Source: Nonlabens marinus S1-08 (GTDB lineage: Bacteria > Bacteroidota > Bacteroidia > Flavobacteriales > Flavobacteriaceae). From it: a stretch of DNA of 64,000 nt. The stretch is from assembly GCF_000831385.1 (NCBI RefSeq), contig NZ_AP014548.1, positions 496,001 to 560,000 on the forward strand. The letters are read 5' to 3'. The notes under the pieces are model-generated. The model made no database searches, was not told where the DNA came from, and was given only the letters and a program-made list of their open reading frames with translations. Numbering within the stretch: position 1 is the first letter of the stretch; each line of letters begins with the position of its first letter. The position numbers and the translations under genes were made by a program. This document shows, one piece after another, positions 1-8,907 of the stretch.

Positions 1-963
1 AAATATGTAACTGGCGGTTACATCGGCTCCATCGAGGAATATTTCATCAGTAAATTATCTCGTGGTGATGTATTTGTTTTTGCGGGAAGAACCTTGGAAT
101 TTATCAGATTGAAAGGAATGGTCGCACAGGTACGCAACTCTGCTAAAAAAAGAGCTCAGGTTTCCAACTGGCAAGGAAGTAAGTTGCCGTTGAGTGCACA
201 GTTGGGCGAATTGCTGCGCGAGGAAATGATCAATTTTCAAACTGGTAAAAAACGAACTCCGGAAGTCAAGGCTCTTCGAGATATCATCATCCGTCAACAA
301 CGTGAGAGCATTATCCCGCAGCGCGATCAGTTCTTGATTGAAACTTTTAAAACCCGAGAAGGTTATCACGCGGTATTTTATCCGTTTGAAGGTCGCTTTG
401 TTCACGAGGCGATGGCTGGTATGATTGCCTATCGCATTAGTTTATTGAAACCCATCACGTTCTCGCTGGCTTTTAATGATTATGGCTTTGAAATTTTGAG
501 CGACCAAGAATTTGATATGCAGGAAGTGCTGGACAATAATTTATTGACTCCAGAAATGCTATCCCAAGACCTGCAATCCAGCATGAACGCAACCGAAATG
601 GCTCGAAGAAAATTCCGCGATATTGCGGTGATTTCTGGATTGGTATTTACGGGTTACCCTAACAAATTAATCAAGACGAAACACCTTCAAAACAGCAGCC
701 AGCTGTTGTTTGAAGTTTTCCGGGATAATGAGCCAGAGAATTTACTTTTTCGTCAAGCCTATACTGAGACTTTTGAGCAGGCCATTGAAGAGTACCGATT
801 ATTTGATGCCTTAGAGCGTATTCAAAATCAAGAAATCATCTGGAAAGCTTGTGAAAAACCAACGCCCTTTTCTTTCCCAATCATTACAGACCGCTTACGC
901 GAAAAATTAAGTAGCGAAAAGCTTGCAGATCGAATTAAGCGTATGCAGTTGCAGTGGGAGTAG
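1..963 (+). CDS. Ligase-associated DEXH-box (Lhr-like) helicase, C-terminal part
   Basis: The frame is open from base 1 to a TAG stop at 961-963, so about 320 codons of a larger gene are visible and the start lies upstream. The visible part lacks the helicase motor motifs. It matches the C-terminal region of Lhr-type DEXH helicases of the kind linked to an ATP-dependent DNA ligase: a GYIGSIEEYF segment near residue 7, then RGDVFVFAGRTLEF, then a WQGSKLPLS motif. In many bacteria this helicase sits with a ligase, an exonuclease and a metallophosphoesterase in a DNA-repair cluster. Here the downstream neighbour is a convergent Crp-like gene only 10 bp away, so any partners must lie upstream. 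Family call is firm; the repair role is from family knowledge. Confidence 0.85.
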   Translation, partial: KYVTGGYIGSIEEYFISKLSRGDVFVFAGRTLEFIRLKGMVAQVRNSAKKRAQVSNWQGSKLPLSAQLGELLREEMINFQTGKKRTPEVKALRDIIIRQQRESIIPQRDQFLIETFKTREGYHAVFYPFEGRFVHEAMAGMIAYRISLLKPITFSLAFNDYGFEILSDQEFDMQEVLDNNLLTPEMLSQDLQSSMNATEMARRKFRDIAVISGLVFTGYPNKLIKTKHLQNSSQLLFEVFRDNEPENLLFRQAYTETFEQAIEEYRLFDALERIQNQEIIWKACEKPTPFSFPIITDRLREKLSSEKLADRIKRMQLQWE

Positions 964-973
964 GGTCTAATGG

Positions 974-1678
974 TTACAGGCCTTCGACTAACCTGTATAA
1001 AGCTTGCGGATCAATAACTTTTATTTGCTTCCCACTAGTTTCAATCCAACCTTTCTTTTTGAAAGCGGCCATTTTACGAATGCAGACTTCCTTTACAGTT
1101 CCTACAATTCCGGCAATATCCTCTCTGGTCAAAATAAGCGATAGGTAACCTTCATCATCGACGCCAAATTGATCTTTTAAGTACAGTAATGCAGATGCCA
1201 GTCGCTGCTCCACGCTTTTTTGCACCATATCTGCAATAACATTATCCGCTATTTTTAATTCTGCAGCCATAAACTTTAGAGCCGCTTTCATAAACTTTGC
1301 GTTATTGTCAATGGAAGATTCCATGGTAGACTTAGGAATAAAGCACAGCTCCATGTCATGAAGTGCGACAGCACCTAGATTGGAGTGCTCATCTACTACC
1401 ATAGACCGCTGACCTAAAAGCTCTCCTTTTGTAGCCAGCTTAAGGATTTGATCCCTACCGCTGGTTCCTGCTTTAGTAACTTTAGAAACACCGCTGCGTA
1501 CGCAATAAACGCCGTCCAGCCTATCGCCTTCATTAAAAATAGACTCACCTTTTTTGACAGATCTGGTTTTCTTACTATTAGAAATATTTGACAACTCTTC
1601 TCTACCTAAAACCTTAAGAGAATTGAGATGCCTGACAATACAGTTCTCACAACGACTTTCGTTTTTAGCTTGACCCAT
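974..1678 (-). CDS. Crp/Fnr family transcriptional regulator
   Basis: A 234-residue cytoplasmic regulator. Residues about 30-145 form a cyclic-nucleotide-binding-type beta-roll (GESIFNEGDRLDGVYCVRSG, then GELLGQRSMV). Residues about 160-225 form a Crp-type winged helix (LTREDIAGIVGTVKEVCIRKM is its recognition region). A CxxC pair sits at residues 10 and 13, as in many Fnr-like proteins, but the full four-cysteine Fnr pattern is not clear, so an iron-sulfur cluster cannot be assumed. The gene is 17 bp downstream of a small membrane-protein gene on the same strand and probably co-transcribed with it. Its targets cannot be read from this window. Confidence 0.88.
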   Translation of the reverse strand: MGQAKNESRCENCIVRHLNSLKVLGREELSNISNSKKTRSVKKGESIFNEGDRLDGVYCVRSGVSKVTKAGTSGRDQILKLATKGELLGQRSMVVDEHSNLGAVALHDMELCFIPKSTMESSIDNNAKFMKAALKFMAAELKIADNVIADMVQKSVEQRLASALLYLKDQFGVDDEGYLSLILTREDIAGIVGTVKEVCIRKMAAFKKKGWIETSGKQIKVIDPQALYRLVEGL

Positions 1679-1695
1679 AAAACAGATATTCCTAG

Positions 1696-1986
1696 CTACA
1701 AGATAAATAAATTTAAAACGATAACGAAAGTACTAATCATGATGCTAGCGATAAATAAATGCAATACCGTTGTGGGTTTTTGAACAGTAAGAATGGAAGC
1801 ATTATGTATCCCGCAAGCCGCAACTACTAAAAATACAGTAAGCAATTGAAAGAATCCAGCTGCTCCCATCATACTTGTCATGACGCCAAATCCACCCAAA
1901 CACGTTGACACAATTATTGCGATTGCCGAATAACCCGTAAAATTCTCGTTCCAGTCTTCGTTTACCCTTGAATATAAAGTGTTCAT
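1696..1986 (-). CDS. Small hydrophobic membrane protein of unknown function
   Basis: A 96-residue protein with about three hydrophobic segments: residues about 20-40, 44-62 and 72-96. A short polar N-terminus (MNTLYSRVNEDWNENF) precedes the first. I recognise no family. It is translated from ATG at 1984-1986 and precedes the Crp/Fnr-like gene by 17 bp, so the two may share a transcript. The hydrophobic pattern and tight spacing support a real gene. It could be a membrane partner of the regulator, but that is only context. Confidence 0.65.
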   Translation of the reverse strand: MNTLYSRVNEDWNENFTGYSAIAIIVSTCLGGFGVMTSMMGAAGFFQLLTVFLVVAACGIHNASILTVQKPTTVLHLFIASIMISTFVIVLNLFIL

Positions 1987-2125
1987 ACCATTTGATTTAA
2001 AAAGTTGAACAAATTTACCCTAGCAATAAGGCTGTAAACGATGACAAAAGTCACCGTATTCAAAATATGTAGAGTTCTTCTAAAAGGCACCAGGTAGTCA
2101 AAGCAAACATTTAGCTACAATTACG

Positions 2126-2133
2126 TACTTTTG
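2126..2133 (+). promoter_or_regulatory. Bacteroidota -7 promoter element for ileS
   Basis: TACTTTTG matches the Bacteroidota primary-sigma -7 consensus TAnnTTTG exactly and lies 22 bp before the ileS ATG. No clear TTG is seen at the usual -33 distance. The assignment rests on the -7 match and position. Confidence 0.6.
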
Positions 2134-2155
2134 CCAGCCGTAAAACAGTGGTGAA

Positions 2156-5100
2156 ATGAGTACTAAATTCAAGGAATACAAAGGGTTGAACCTACCAGAA
2201 GTAGATGAGCGCATCAAAGCATTCTGGAAGGAAAACGATATTTTCAATAAGTCGATGACGACTCGCGAGGGAAATGAGCCTTTTATCTTCTTTGAAGGAC
2301 CACCATCTGCTAACGGTCTTCCTGGGATCCACCACGTGATGGGACGTACCATCAAGGATCTTTTTTGCCGATTCAAAACACAGCAAGGCTATCAGGTCAA
2401 CCGCAAGGCTGGTTGGGATACGCACGGACTTCCTGTGGAATTAGGCGTCGAGAAAGCACTGGGAATTACTAAGGAAGATATCGGCACTAAAATATCAGTG
2501 GAAGAATACAACGAGGAATGTAAAAAAGCAGTCCTCAAATACACCGATATCTGGAGCAAACTGACTGATGATATGGGTTACTGGGTAGATATGGAAGATC
2601 CATACATTACCTACAAGTCCAAATATATGGAGTCCGTTTGGTGGTTGTTGAAGGAAATTTACTCCAAAGATCTGATTTATAAAGGCTACACCATCCAACC
2701 GTATTCTCCTGCCGCGGGAACAGGTTTGAGTTCGCACGAGTTGAACCAGCCAGGTACGTATCAGGATGTTACGGATACTACGGTTACGGCTCAATTTAAG
2801 GTAAGTGAACCATCAAAATTGCCGTTTGAAACCAGTGGCGATGTATTCTTTCTGGCATGGACGACCACGCCTTGGACATTGCCATCGAATACTGCATTGA
2901 CTGTAGGTCCTAAGATCGATTATGTTTTGGTCGAGACTTTCAATCAGTACACCGGCGAGCCCATGCAAGTGATCATTGCAGAAAAACTGGTCACGAGTCA
3001 GTTTGGAAAAAAATATCAGGATATTGAGGACAATGACGCTTTCGCGAAAGCGAAACAAGCCTACCGACTTTCTGACAAAAAAATACCATATCGCATCCTA
3101 AACAGCTGCAAGGGAAGTGAGCTAATTAACATTAAATACGAGCAGTTGCTGGATTATGCAACGCCCTATGAAAATGCGCAGGACGCATTTAGAGTGATCG
3201 CGGGAGATTTTGTGACCACAGAAGATGGTACGGGAATCGTGCATACGGCACCAACTTTTGGAGCAGATGATGCGCTGGTTTCCAGACAGGCAAATCCACC
3301 AATACCGCCAATGTTGGTATTGGATGAAAACCAAAATCCGGTTCCGTTGGTGAACCTTCAAGGAAAATTCCGTGAGGAGTTGCCTGAGATTGGTGGCAAG
3401 TATGTGAAAAACGAATATTTCGCAGAAGGTGAAGCGCCAGAGCGATCTGTGGACGTGGACATTGCCATTAAATTAAAAGAAGATAATCGCGCCTTCAAGG
3501 TCGAGAAATACGTGCACAGTTATCCGCATTGTTGGAGAACGGACAAACCTGTATTATACTATCCGCTAGACAGTTGGTTCATTAAAGTGACCGAGTTTAA
3601 GGATCGCATGCACGAGCTGAATAAGTCCATCAACTGGAAACCTAAATCTACTGGAGAAGGACGTTTTGGCAACTGGCTGGCAAATGCCAATGACTGGAAT
3701 TTATCTCGATCCAGATTCTGGGGAATCCCATTGCCTATATGGAGAAATGAAACTGGAACAGAGGCAAAAATCATAGGTTCCATTGAAGAGCTGATGAACG
3801 AGATCGAGAAGTCCATCGAGGCTGGTTTCATGAAAGAAAATCCTTTTGCCGGATTTAAATCTGGCGATATGAGCGAGGCCAATTATGATCTGGTAGACCT
3901 CCATAAAAATGTAGTGGACCAAATTTTCCTAGTAGGAAAAAATGGTGAAAAGCTAACGCGCGAGGCAGACCTTATCGACGTTTGGTTTGATTCTGGCTCC
4001 ATGCCGTACTCGCAATGGCATTATCCATTTGAGAACAAAGAAAAAGTAGAAAACGAACTGCGCAAAGCAGATTTCATTGCCGAAGGTGTGGATCAAACAC
4101 GTGGTTGGTTCTACACACTGCACGCTATTGCAACGATGATAAGCGATGATGTGGCATATAAAAATGTTGTTTCCAACGGCCTTGTCCTTGATAAAAATGG
4201 GCAGAAAATGTCCAAGCGTCTAGGAAATGCGGCGGATCCTTTTGAGACGCTAGGCAAATTTGGTGCTGACGCGACGCGCTGGTACATGGTAAGCAATGCC
4301 AATCCTTGGGATAATCTTAAGTTTGATCTGGATGGTATTACTGAGGTTCAGCGCAAGTTTTTTGGCACGCTTTATAATACCTACAGTTTCTTTGCTTTGT
4401 ACGCTAATGTTGACGGATTTAGCTTTCGCGAAAGCGAAATTCCTTTAAACGAACGACCAGAAATCGATCGCTGGGTACTTTCTGAATTAAATACATTGAT
4501 CAAAGACACAACGGCATTCTACGAAGATTACGAACCAACTAAGGCTGCGAGAGCCATCACAACTTTTGTGACGGAAAACCTGAGCAACTGGTATGTGCGT
4601 TTGTGTAGAAGACGTTTCTGGAAAGGCGATTACCAGCAGGATAAGATTGCGGCTTATCAAACATTATATACGTGTTTGAAGACAGTGGCACAACTGGGCG
4701 CGCCTATTGCTCCGTTTTTTATGGATCAGTTGTATCGTGATCTAACCAGTGTTTGTGAAGAAAAAGCAAGTGAGAGCGTTCACTTATCCAGTTTCCCAAC
4801 TTGTGACGAGTCTGTTATTAATCCAGAATTGGAAGAAAAGATGCACAAGGCGCAGACGATTTCTAGTTTGACGCTTTCCTTACGCAAAAAAGAGTCGATC
4901 AAGGTGCGCCAGCCGTTGCAGCGTATTATGATTCCTGTTCTAGGGAAAGCCGATAAAGAGCAGATTGAAGCCATTGCAGATCTTGTAAAAAGCGAGGTGA
5001 ACGTGAAAGAAATCGAACTCATTGACGACGCTAGCGGAATCCTAGTTAAGGAGATCAAGCCTAATTTCAAGGCTTTGGGGCCACGTTTTGGGAAAGACAT

Positions 5101-5566
5101 GAAATTGGTCGCTGGAATCATAAATAGTTTTCAACAAGAGGACATCGCTTTGTTAGAAAAAACTGGTGAGAAATCTGTTGATGTTGATGGAAAAGAAATT
5201 ACTTTGGGCCTCGATGATGTTGAGATAACTTCTAAGGATATAGAAGGTTGGCTGGTTGCTAATCAATCTGGAATCACGGTGGCACTAGACGTTACTATAA
5301 CCCCAGAGCTTAAAAAAGAAGGGATTTCAAGAGAACTGGTCAACAGGATACAGAATATCAGAAAGGATTCTGGTCTTGAGGTGACTGATCGCATCACGAT
5401 TGAGATACAATCGCAGGAAGAGATCGACGCAGCTGTTTATAGCAACGATCAATATATTAAAGACGAGACGCTTGCGAACAGTATCGAAATTATAAACCAA
5501 CTGGATAACGGTACGGAAATTGATTTTGACGAACTAAGCACGGTTATCCGTATTAAAAAGATATAA
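2156..5566 (+). CDS. ileS: Isoleucyl-tRNA synthetase
   Basis: A 1136-residue class I aminoacyl-tRNA synthetase that charges tRNA-Ile. The HIGH-type signature lies in PPSANGLPGIHH near residues 49-60. GWDTHGLPVE follows, and KMSKR is at residues 684-688. The length and the GLPGIHH form of the signature fit the longer, eukaryote-like IleS type common in Bacteroidota. The insertion between the two halves of the catalytic domain carries the editing domain, and the C-terminal third binds the anticodon. Two copies of the genome-wide palindrome are read in frame: D-AFAKAK at residues 294-300 and SFRESE at 756-761. The gene heads a run with a DksA-like gene 2 bp downstream, a secreted-protein gene and lspA. 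Confidence 0.98.
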   Translation: MSTKFKEYKGLNLPEVDERIKAFWKENDIFNKSMTTREGNEPFIFFEGPPSANGLPGIHHVMGRTIKDLFCRFKTQQGYQVNRKAGWDTHGLPVELGVEKALGITKEDIGTKISVEEYNEECKKAVLKYTDIWSKLTDDMGYWVDMEDPYITYKSKYMESVWWLLKEIYSKDLIYKGYTIQPYSPAAGTGLSSHELNQPGTYQDVTDTTVTAQFKVSEPSKLPFETSGDVFFLAWTTTPWTLPSNTALTVGPKIDYVLVETFNQYTGEPMQVIIAEKLVTSQFGKKYQDIEDNDAFAKAKQAYRLSDKKIPYRILNSCKGSELINIKYEQLLDYATPYENAQDAFRVIAGDFVTTEDGTGIVHTAPTFGADDALVSRQANPPIPPMLVLDENQNPVPLVNLQGKFREELPEIGGKYVKNEYFAEGEAPERSVDVDIAIKLKEDNRAFKVEKYVHSYPHCWRTDKPVLYYPLDSWFIKVTEFKDRMHELNKSINWKPKSTGEGRFGNWLANANDWNLSRSRFWGIPLPIWRNETGTEAKIIGSIEELMNEIEKSIEAGFMKENPFAGFKSGDMSEANYDLVDLHKNVVDQIFLVGKNGEKLTREADLIDVWFDSGSMPYSQWHYPFENKEKVENELRKADFIAEGVDQTRGWFYTLHAIATMISDDVAYKNVVSNGLVLDKNGQKMSKRLGNAADPFETLGKFGADATRWYMVSNANPWDNLKFDLDGITEVQRKFFGTLYNTYSFFALYANVDGFSFRESEIPLNERPEIDRWVLSELNTLIKDTTAFYEDYEPTKAARAITTFVTENLSNWYVRLCRRRFWKGDYQQDKIAAYQTLYTCLKTVAQLGAPIAPFFMDQLYRDLTSVCEEKASESVHLSSFPTCDESVINPELEEKMHKAQTISSLTLSLRKKESIKVRQPLQRIMIPVLGKADKEQIEAIADLVKSEVNVKEIELIDDASGILVKEIKPNFKALGPRFGKDMKLVAGIINSFQQEDIALLEKTGEKSVDVDGKEITLGLDDVEITSKDIEGWLVANQSGITVALDVTITPELKKEGISRELVNRIQNIRKDSGLEVTDRITIEIQSQEEIDAAVYSNDQYIKDETLANSIEIINQLDNGTEIDFDELSTVIRIKKI
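3035..3054. repeat. Palindromic repeat copy 1, inside ileS
   Basis: Core CGCTTTCGCGAAAGCG at 3037-3052; the two left-most bases differ from the consensus. It is translated in frame within ileS as AFAKAK (residues 295-300), in the region of the editing-domain insertion. Confidence 0.9.
4419..4438. repeat. Palindromic repeat copy 2, inside ileS
   Basis: Nineteen of 20 bases match TTCGCTTTCGCGAAAGCGAA. It is translated in ileS in a different frame from copy 1, as FSFRESE (around residues 755-761), near the start of the anticodon-binding part. Confidence 0.9.
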
Positions 5567-5568
5567 CT

Positions 5569-5958
5569 ATGAGTACTTCCACCGACGAAAAAGTAAGATA
5601 CAGCGACAAAGATCTTGCTCACTTCAAAGAGATCGTAAAAGGTAAGATTGCCGAGGCAACTGAGCAGTATGAGTTGATTAAAAGCGCTTATATGAACGAT
5701 GCTGACAATGGCACTGATGATACAGCACCGCAATTTAAGGCATTTGATGAAGGTAGTGCCGTAATGAGTAAAGAGGCGAATGCAGCCCTTGCCATACGCC
5801 AAGAGAAATTCATCCGTGATCTTAAAAATGCTTTGATACGTATTGAAAATAAATCATATGGGGTTTGCCGTGTCACTGGTAAATTGATTGCAAAAGAGCG
5901 TCTTGAATTAGTCCCTCATGCCACCTTAAGTATCGAGGCAAAAAACATGCAGGATTAA
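5569..5958 (+). CDS. DksA/TraR-like zinc-finger-family protein with degenerate finger
   Basis: A 129-residue protein of the DksA/TraR family, whose members bind the RNA polymerase secondary channel and modulate initiation. A helical N-terminal part (residues about 10-90) is followed by the family signature YGVCRVTGKLIAKERLELVPHATL. In canonical members four cysteines hold zinc. Here only C100 is left, with T103, H117 and S121 in or near the other positions, so zinc binding is doubtful. It starts 2 bp after the ileS stop and is almost surely co-transcribed with it. The ileS, dksA-like, lspA order points to a housekeeping role. Function beyond family is inferred. Confidence 0.88.
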   Translation: MSTSTDEKVRYSDKDLAHFKEIVKGKIAEATEQYELIKSAYMNDADNGTDDTAPQFKAFDEGSAVMSKEANAALAIRQEKFIRDLKNALIRIENKSYGVCRVTGKLIAKERLELVPHATLSIEAKNMQD

Positions 5959-5965
5959 ACAACTG

Positions 5966-6616
5966 GTGATTTTCTCTAGGGGTTTTCCCAATATCATTTT
6001 ATTACTATGTATTTCAGCTTCTTTTTGTTGTCAAGCACAACAAAAAGAAGCTGTTTATACGTATACGGAATCTCAAAACGAAAATTTTGGTGTCGTATTA
6101 ATTGATCTTGAACACTATATAGAGCTCACAATTACCACGAGTGAACAACCCCATTCATTTACCACAGATGATGTTCAGTCTGGCGAATATAGCAATGCGT
6201 TAGTCCTACAAACTAGAGTAGCAAACGACACCCTTTTCATCACGGATCCTGTTAGTCCCCTATTTCACTTTCCTCAAGATAAGCTTAGCGCACACAAAGT
6301 TACAGACTCAAAGGCCAAAATCGTTTTACCAGAAAGCCATCACCTTTTCCTAAATCTTTCTAATGCAAATGTTAACCTGCAAGGGTTATTTAGGAGCGTC
6401 ATCGTAAATATCAACACTGGCAAAGTGAATCTAGAAAAATTGAAAGGAGACACTCAAATTACTAGCGTAAGCGCAGACATCACTGCAAAAGATTTAGAAA
6501 ACTATTCCTTTGAAGCTAATTCCAGAAATGGAATTGTGACATTCAAAAATGAGAATCGCAGAAAAAAGTATCATTTGAAAGTTGAAAGCATCTATGGCGA
6601 CATTGATCTGGATTAA
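5966..6616 (+). CDS. Secreted protein of unknown function, possibly a DUF4097-like adhesin fold
   Basis: A 216-residue protein starting at a GTG 7 bp after the previous stop. Residues about 8-24 form a hydrophobic signal region ending CCQAQ, so export is likely; the two cysteines just before QAQ leave the cleavage type open. The rest is rich in short beta-strand-like repeats (LNLSNANVNLQG, VIVNINTGKVNLEKL, TSVSADITAKDL, NSRNGIVTFKN). This resembles the repetitive beta-helix pattern of DUF4097-type proteins, but I am not certain of the family. It lies between the DksA-like gene and lspA and is probably part of the ileS-lspA transcript. Confidence 0.75.
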   Translation: MIFSRGFPNIILLLCISASFCCQAQQKEAVYTYTESQNENFGVVLIDLEHYIELTITTSEQPHSFTTDDVQSGEYSNALVLQTRVANDTLFITDPVSPLFHFPQDKLSAHKVTDSKAKIVLPESHHLFLNLSNANVNLQGLFRSVIVNINTGKVNLEKLKGDTQITSVSADITAKDLENYSFEANSRNGIVTFKNENRRKKYHLKVESIYGDIDLD

Positions 6617-6654
6617 CATTTTTAAGTATATTGTAAATAGGTAGTACCAAACAA

Positions 6655-7266
6655 ATGAAATTATACAAAGCCATTCTAATCATTGCCTTAGTGCTTATTG
6701 TTGATCAAGCCAGCAAGATTTATATTAAACTTAATTACATGCTGAGAGACTCCAGAAACCCGATAGTGGACTGGGATAAGTTTCAATTACTTTTTTATGA
6801 AAATCCAGGTGCAGCCTGGGGCTTTGAACTACCAGGTGATTATGGAAAAATAGTATTAACTGTTTTTAGATTATTTGCCATTTGTGGAATCGGCTATTGG
6901 CTGTGGAAGAGCGTCAAAAATAATGGCCACAAAATATTAATTATTTGTATCTCACTGATTTTTGCAGGAGCATTAGGTAACATCATCGACAGCGTTTTCT
7001 ATGGAGAGTTATTTTCCAGCAGCGCTAATAGTGTGGCTACATTTTTACCTGCAGATGGTGGTTATGGGAGCTGGTTTCATGGTGAAGTGGTAGACATGTT
7101 GTATTTCCCTTTATTTGATGGTATATGGCCGCAATGGATTCCTATAATAGGAGGTCAGACCTTTTCCTTCTTTAACGCGGTATTCAATGTGGCTGACAGC
7201 TCCATCACTGTAGGGGTAATCTTGCTGATTCTATTTAGCAAAAAAGCATTTCCTGAAAAGAAGTGA
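6655..7266 (+). CDS. lspA: Lipoprotein signal peptidase (signal peptidase II)
   Basis: A 203-residue inner-membrane aspartyl protease that cleaves prolipoprotein signal peptides after lipid modification. Four hydrophobic segments are visible. The two catalytic aspartates are in the family motifs GNIIDSVFYG (D112) and FNVADSSITVG (D181), and DQASK is near residue 17. It is about 40 residues longer than the E. coli enzyme because of an extra loop at about 120-170. The ileS...lspA linkage is widespread in bacteria, though here two genes lie between them. Several window genes encode predicted lipoproteins that would be substrates. Confidence 0.97.
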   Translation: MKLYKAILIIALVLIVDQASKIYIKLNYMLRDSRNPIVDWDKFQLLFYENPGAAWGFELPGDYGKIVLTVFRLFAICGIGYWLWKSVKNNGHKILIICISLIFAGALGNIIDSVFYGELFSSSANSVATFLPADGGYGSWFHGEVVDMLYFPLFDGIWPQWIPIIGGQTFSFFNAVFNVADSSITVGVILLILFSKKAFPEKK

Positions 7267-7300
7267 TGCTAAATTACTCACTTAAAAAGTATACCCGACT

Positions 7301-7711
7301 TTACTTTTGAAACGCTCTAGCGATCGCGTCCTTGGATATCGGCTTATTGATAAAGTGGTGCACGATGCCATGAGTTTCTGCGCGATTTACTTCAGCAGGA
7401 TTGATGGTAGAACTCACTACATTTAATTTTACATTACGCTCTAATAAGCGGTCAGAATAAGGTTTGATTTCTTCCAAAAATTCCCATCCATTCATGATAG
7501 GCATGTTCAAGTCTAACAAAATTACTTCTGGAAGCTTTTCACTTTTATCATCTATGTGCTGATCAAAATACTGTAGAGCCTCTTGACCATTATTGAAGAC
7601 GAGTATTTCCTCTGCAAAATGATTTTTTTTGATAAGCATGGTGACCAAACTAACATAAAGTTTGTCATCATCAATGATGCAAACCTTGGAAATAAGTGGA
7701 GCTACCTTCAT
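7301..7711 (-). CDS. Single-domain response regulator
   Basis: A 136-residue stand-alone receiver domain. The acidic pocket is IIDDD (residues 12-16), the phospho-acceptor is D67 in LLDLNMP, the switch residues are in VVSST near 98-102, and the conserved lysine is K123 in INKPI. There is no DNA-binding or output domain, so it must act through protein contacts. It begins 3 bp after the stop of the upstream histidine kinase gene and is surely its operon partner. It is convergent with lspA across a 34-bp gap. Confidence 0.93.
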   Translation of the reverse strand: MKVAPLISKVCIIDDDKLYVSLVTMLIKKNHFAEEILVFNNGQEALQYFDQHIDDKSEKLPEVILLDLNMPIMNGWEFLEEIKPYSDRLLERNVKLNVVSSTINPAEVNRAETHGIVHHFINKPISKDAIARAFQK

Positions 7712-7714
7712 AAG

Positions 7715-8806
7715 TTAGAATTTGACTGTAAAACTACTTCCAATGCTAGGGGCCCCTTTTACTACTAAGTCTCCGCCTAGGGCTTCAATTTGATTTTTAG
7801 CTAGGTAAAGACCTAAACCCTTAAATTCTTTGAGCTCCTCCTCGGTTTTATAACTTTTGAACATTCCCAAATCTTTACTTTTCAAATCAATGCCTCGTCC
7901 ATTATCCTTAACTATGAGCAATCGCTTTTGACCTTTCACTTTAGTCCTTATTTGAATCACTAAGGGTCTAGACGGATCTCTAAAGTTAATCGCGTTAGAA
8001 ATAAGAGTTTCAATTATATTTTCTAAAAAATTTGGTACGTATTCTATGTATTCTAAACGGATGAAATCAGTTTTCACTTGAATTCCAGCTTTATCAATTT
8101 CACTCTTGTATTTTGAAAGAATTGATTTAACCACCTTTTCTATCTGAATGACTTCTGTAGCTTTTTGAGAGTTGATAGTAACTACTTGATTTAAATGCTG
8201 TAGTGTGTCGCTTAAATTATGAGATATTTCTCTCAAGTATGAATAAAATACATTCGTTTTCTCATCTTCCAAAACCTCGTTGAACAATTCTAAAGTCAAC
8301 TCAAGATTGCTACTGTGCGATCTTAAGTTGTGAGAGACTATATGGGCAAAGTGTAATAAACGCTCATTTTGAGCCTCTATTACCTCACTGTGCTGTTCTA
8401 CAGCTTGACGCTCTCTTACATATTTATCAATGCTGGTAAATACACCACGCACTCCCATTAAATCACCATCAATATCAAATCTTGGTTTGCCAGTAAATCG
8501 CATCCAGATTTGCTGGTCGTCATAAGAGCACATTAAAATGTCGCGCTCAAATCGCTCTCCTCTTTGGCAGACATAAATTAGGTCCCGAGAGTCTTTATTG
8601 TTGCAAAAGAGAGAAGTTGCTTCATTTATAGATGGCGTATATTCTTCAGGCATATTAAGAATAGACCTTCCAATGCTATCGATATAGAATTTGTTTTGCT
8701 TGAAATTTGCACTATAAACTCCAGTTTTAGTAGCTTCAGCTACTTCAGTTAGAAAATAGGCTTTATCCTCAAGCGAGGATTTAAAATAATCATTGTGCTC
8801 TAACAT
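7715..8806 (-). CDS. PAS-domain sensor histidine kinase
   Basis: A 363-residue soluble kinase with no membrane segment. Residues about 20-130 form a PAS sensor region. The dimerisation/phospho-acceptor helix holds SHNLRSH, with H159 the likely phosphorylated residue. The ATP-binding domain carries an N box (TLISNAINFRDP), DNGRGIDL and GLGLYLAKNQ. The variant SHNLRSH motif is common in flavobacterial kinases that pair with single-domain receivers, and a receiver gene follows directly. The signal is unknown. A cytoplasmic stimulus is likely, since no periplasmic sensor is present. Confidence 0.93.
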   Translation of the reverse strand: MLEHNDYFKSSLEDKAYFLTEVAEATKTGVYSANFKQNKFYIDSIGRSILNMPEEYTPSINEATSLFCNNKDSRDLIYVCQRGERFERDILMCSYDDQQIWMRFTGKPRFDIDGDLMGVRGVFTSIDKYVRERQAVEQHSEVIEAQNERLLHFAHIVSHNLRSHSSNLELTLELFNEVLEDEKTNVFYSYLREISHNLSDTLQHLNQVVTINSQKATEVIQIEKVVKSILSKYKSEIDKAGIQVKTDFIRLEYIEYVPNFLENIIETLISNAINFRDPSRPLVIQIRTKVKGQKRLLIVKDNGRGIDLKSKDLGMFKSYKTEEELKEFKGLGLYLAKNQIEALGGDLVVKGAPSIGSSFTVKF

Positions 8807-8907
8807 CTTAGGGGACTATGTCAGTAATTTATTTTATCAGATGCTAAAAATAACAAAACTTTATCGACCAAAAGCTAGCTATGAGCTTTTAATCTATTAA
8901 AATAACG

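Noticed and set aside
954-1148. A 64-codon plus-strand ORF over the end of the Crp-like gene
   Set aside because: It is antisense to a clear Crp/Fnr winged-helix coding region.
5449-5802. A 117-codon minus-strand ORF across the ileS and dksA-like junction
   Set aside because: It is fully antisense to two well-supported genes.
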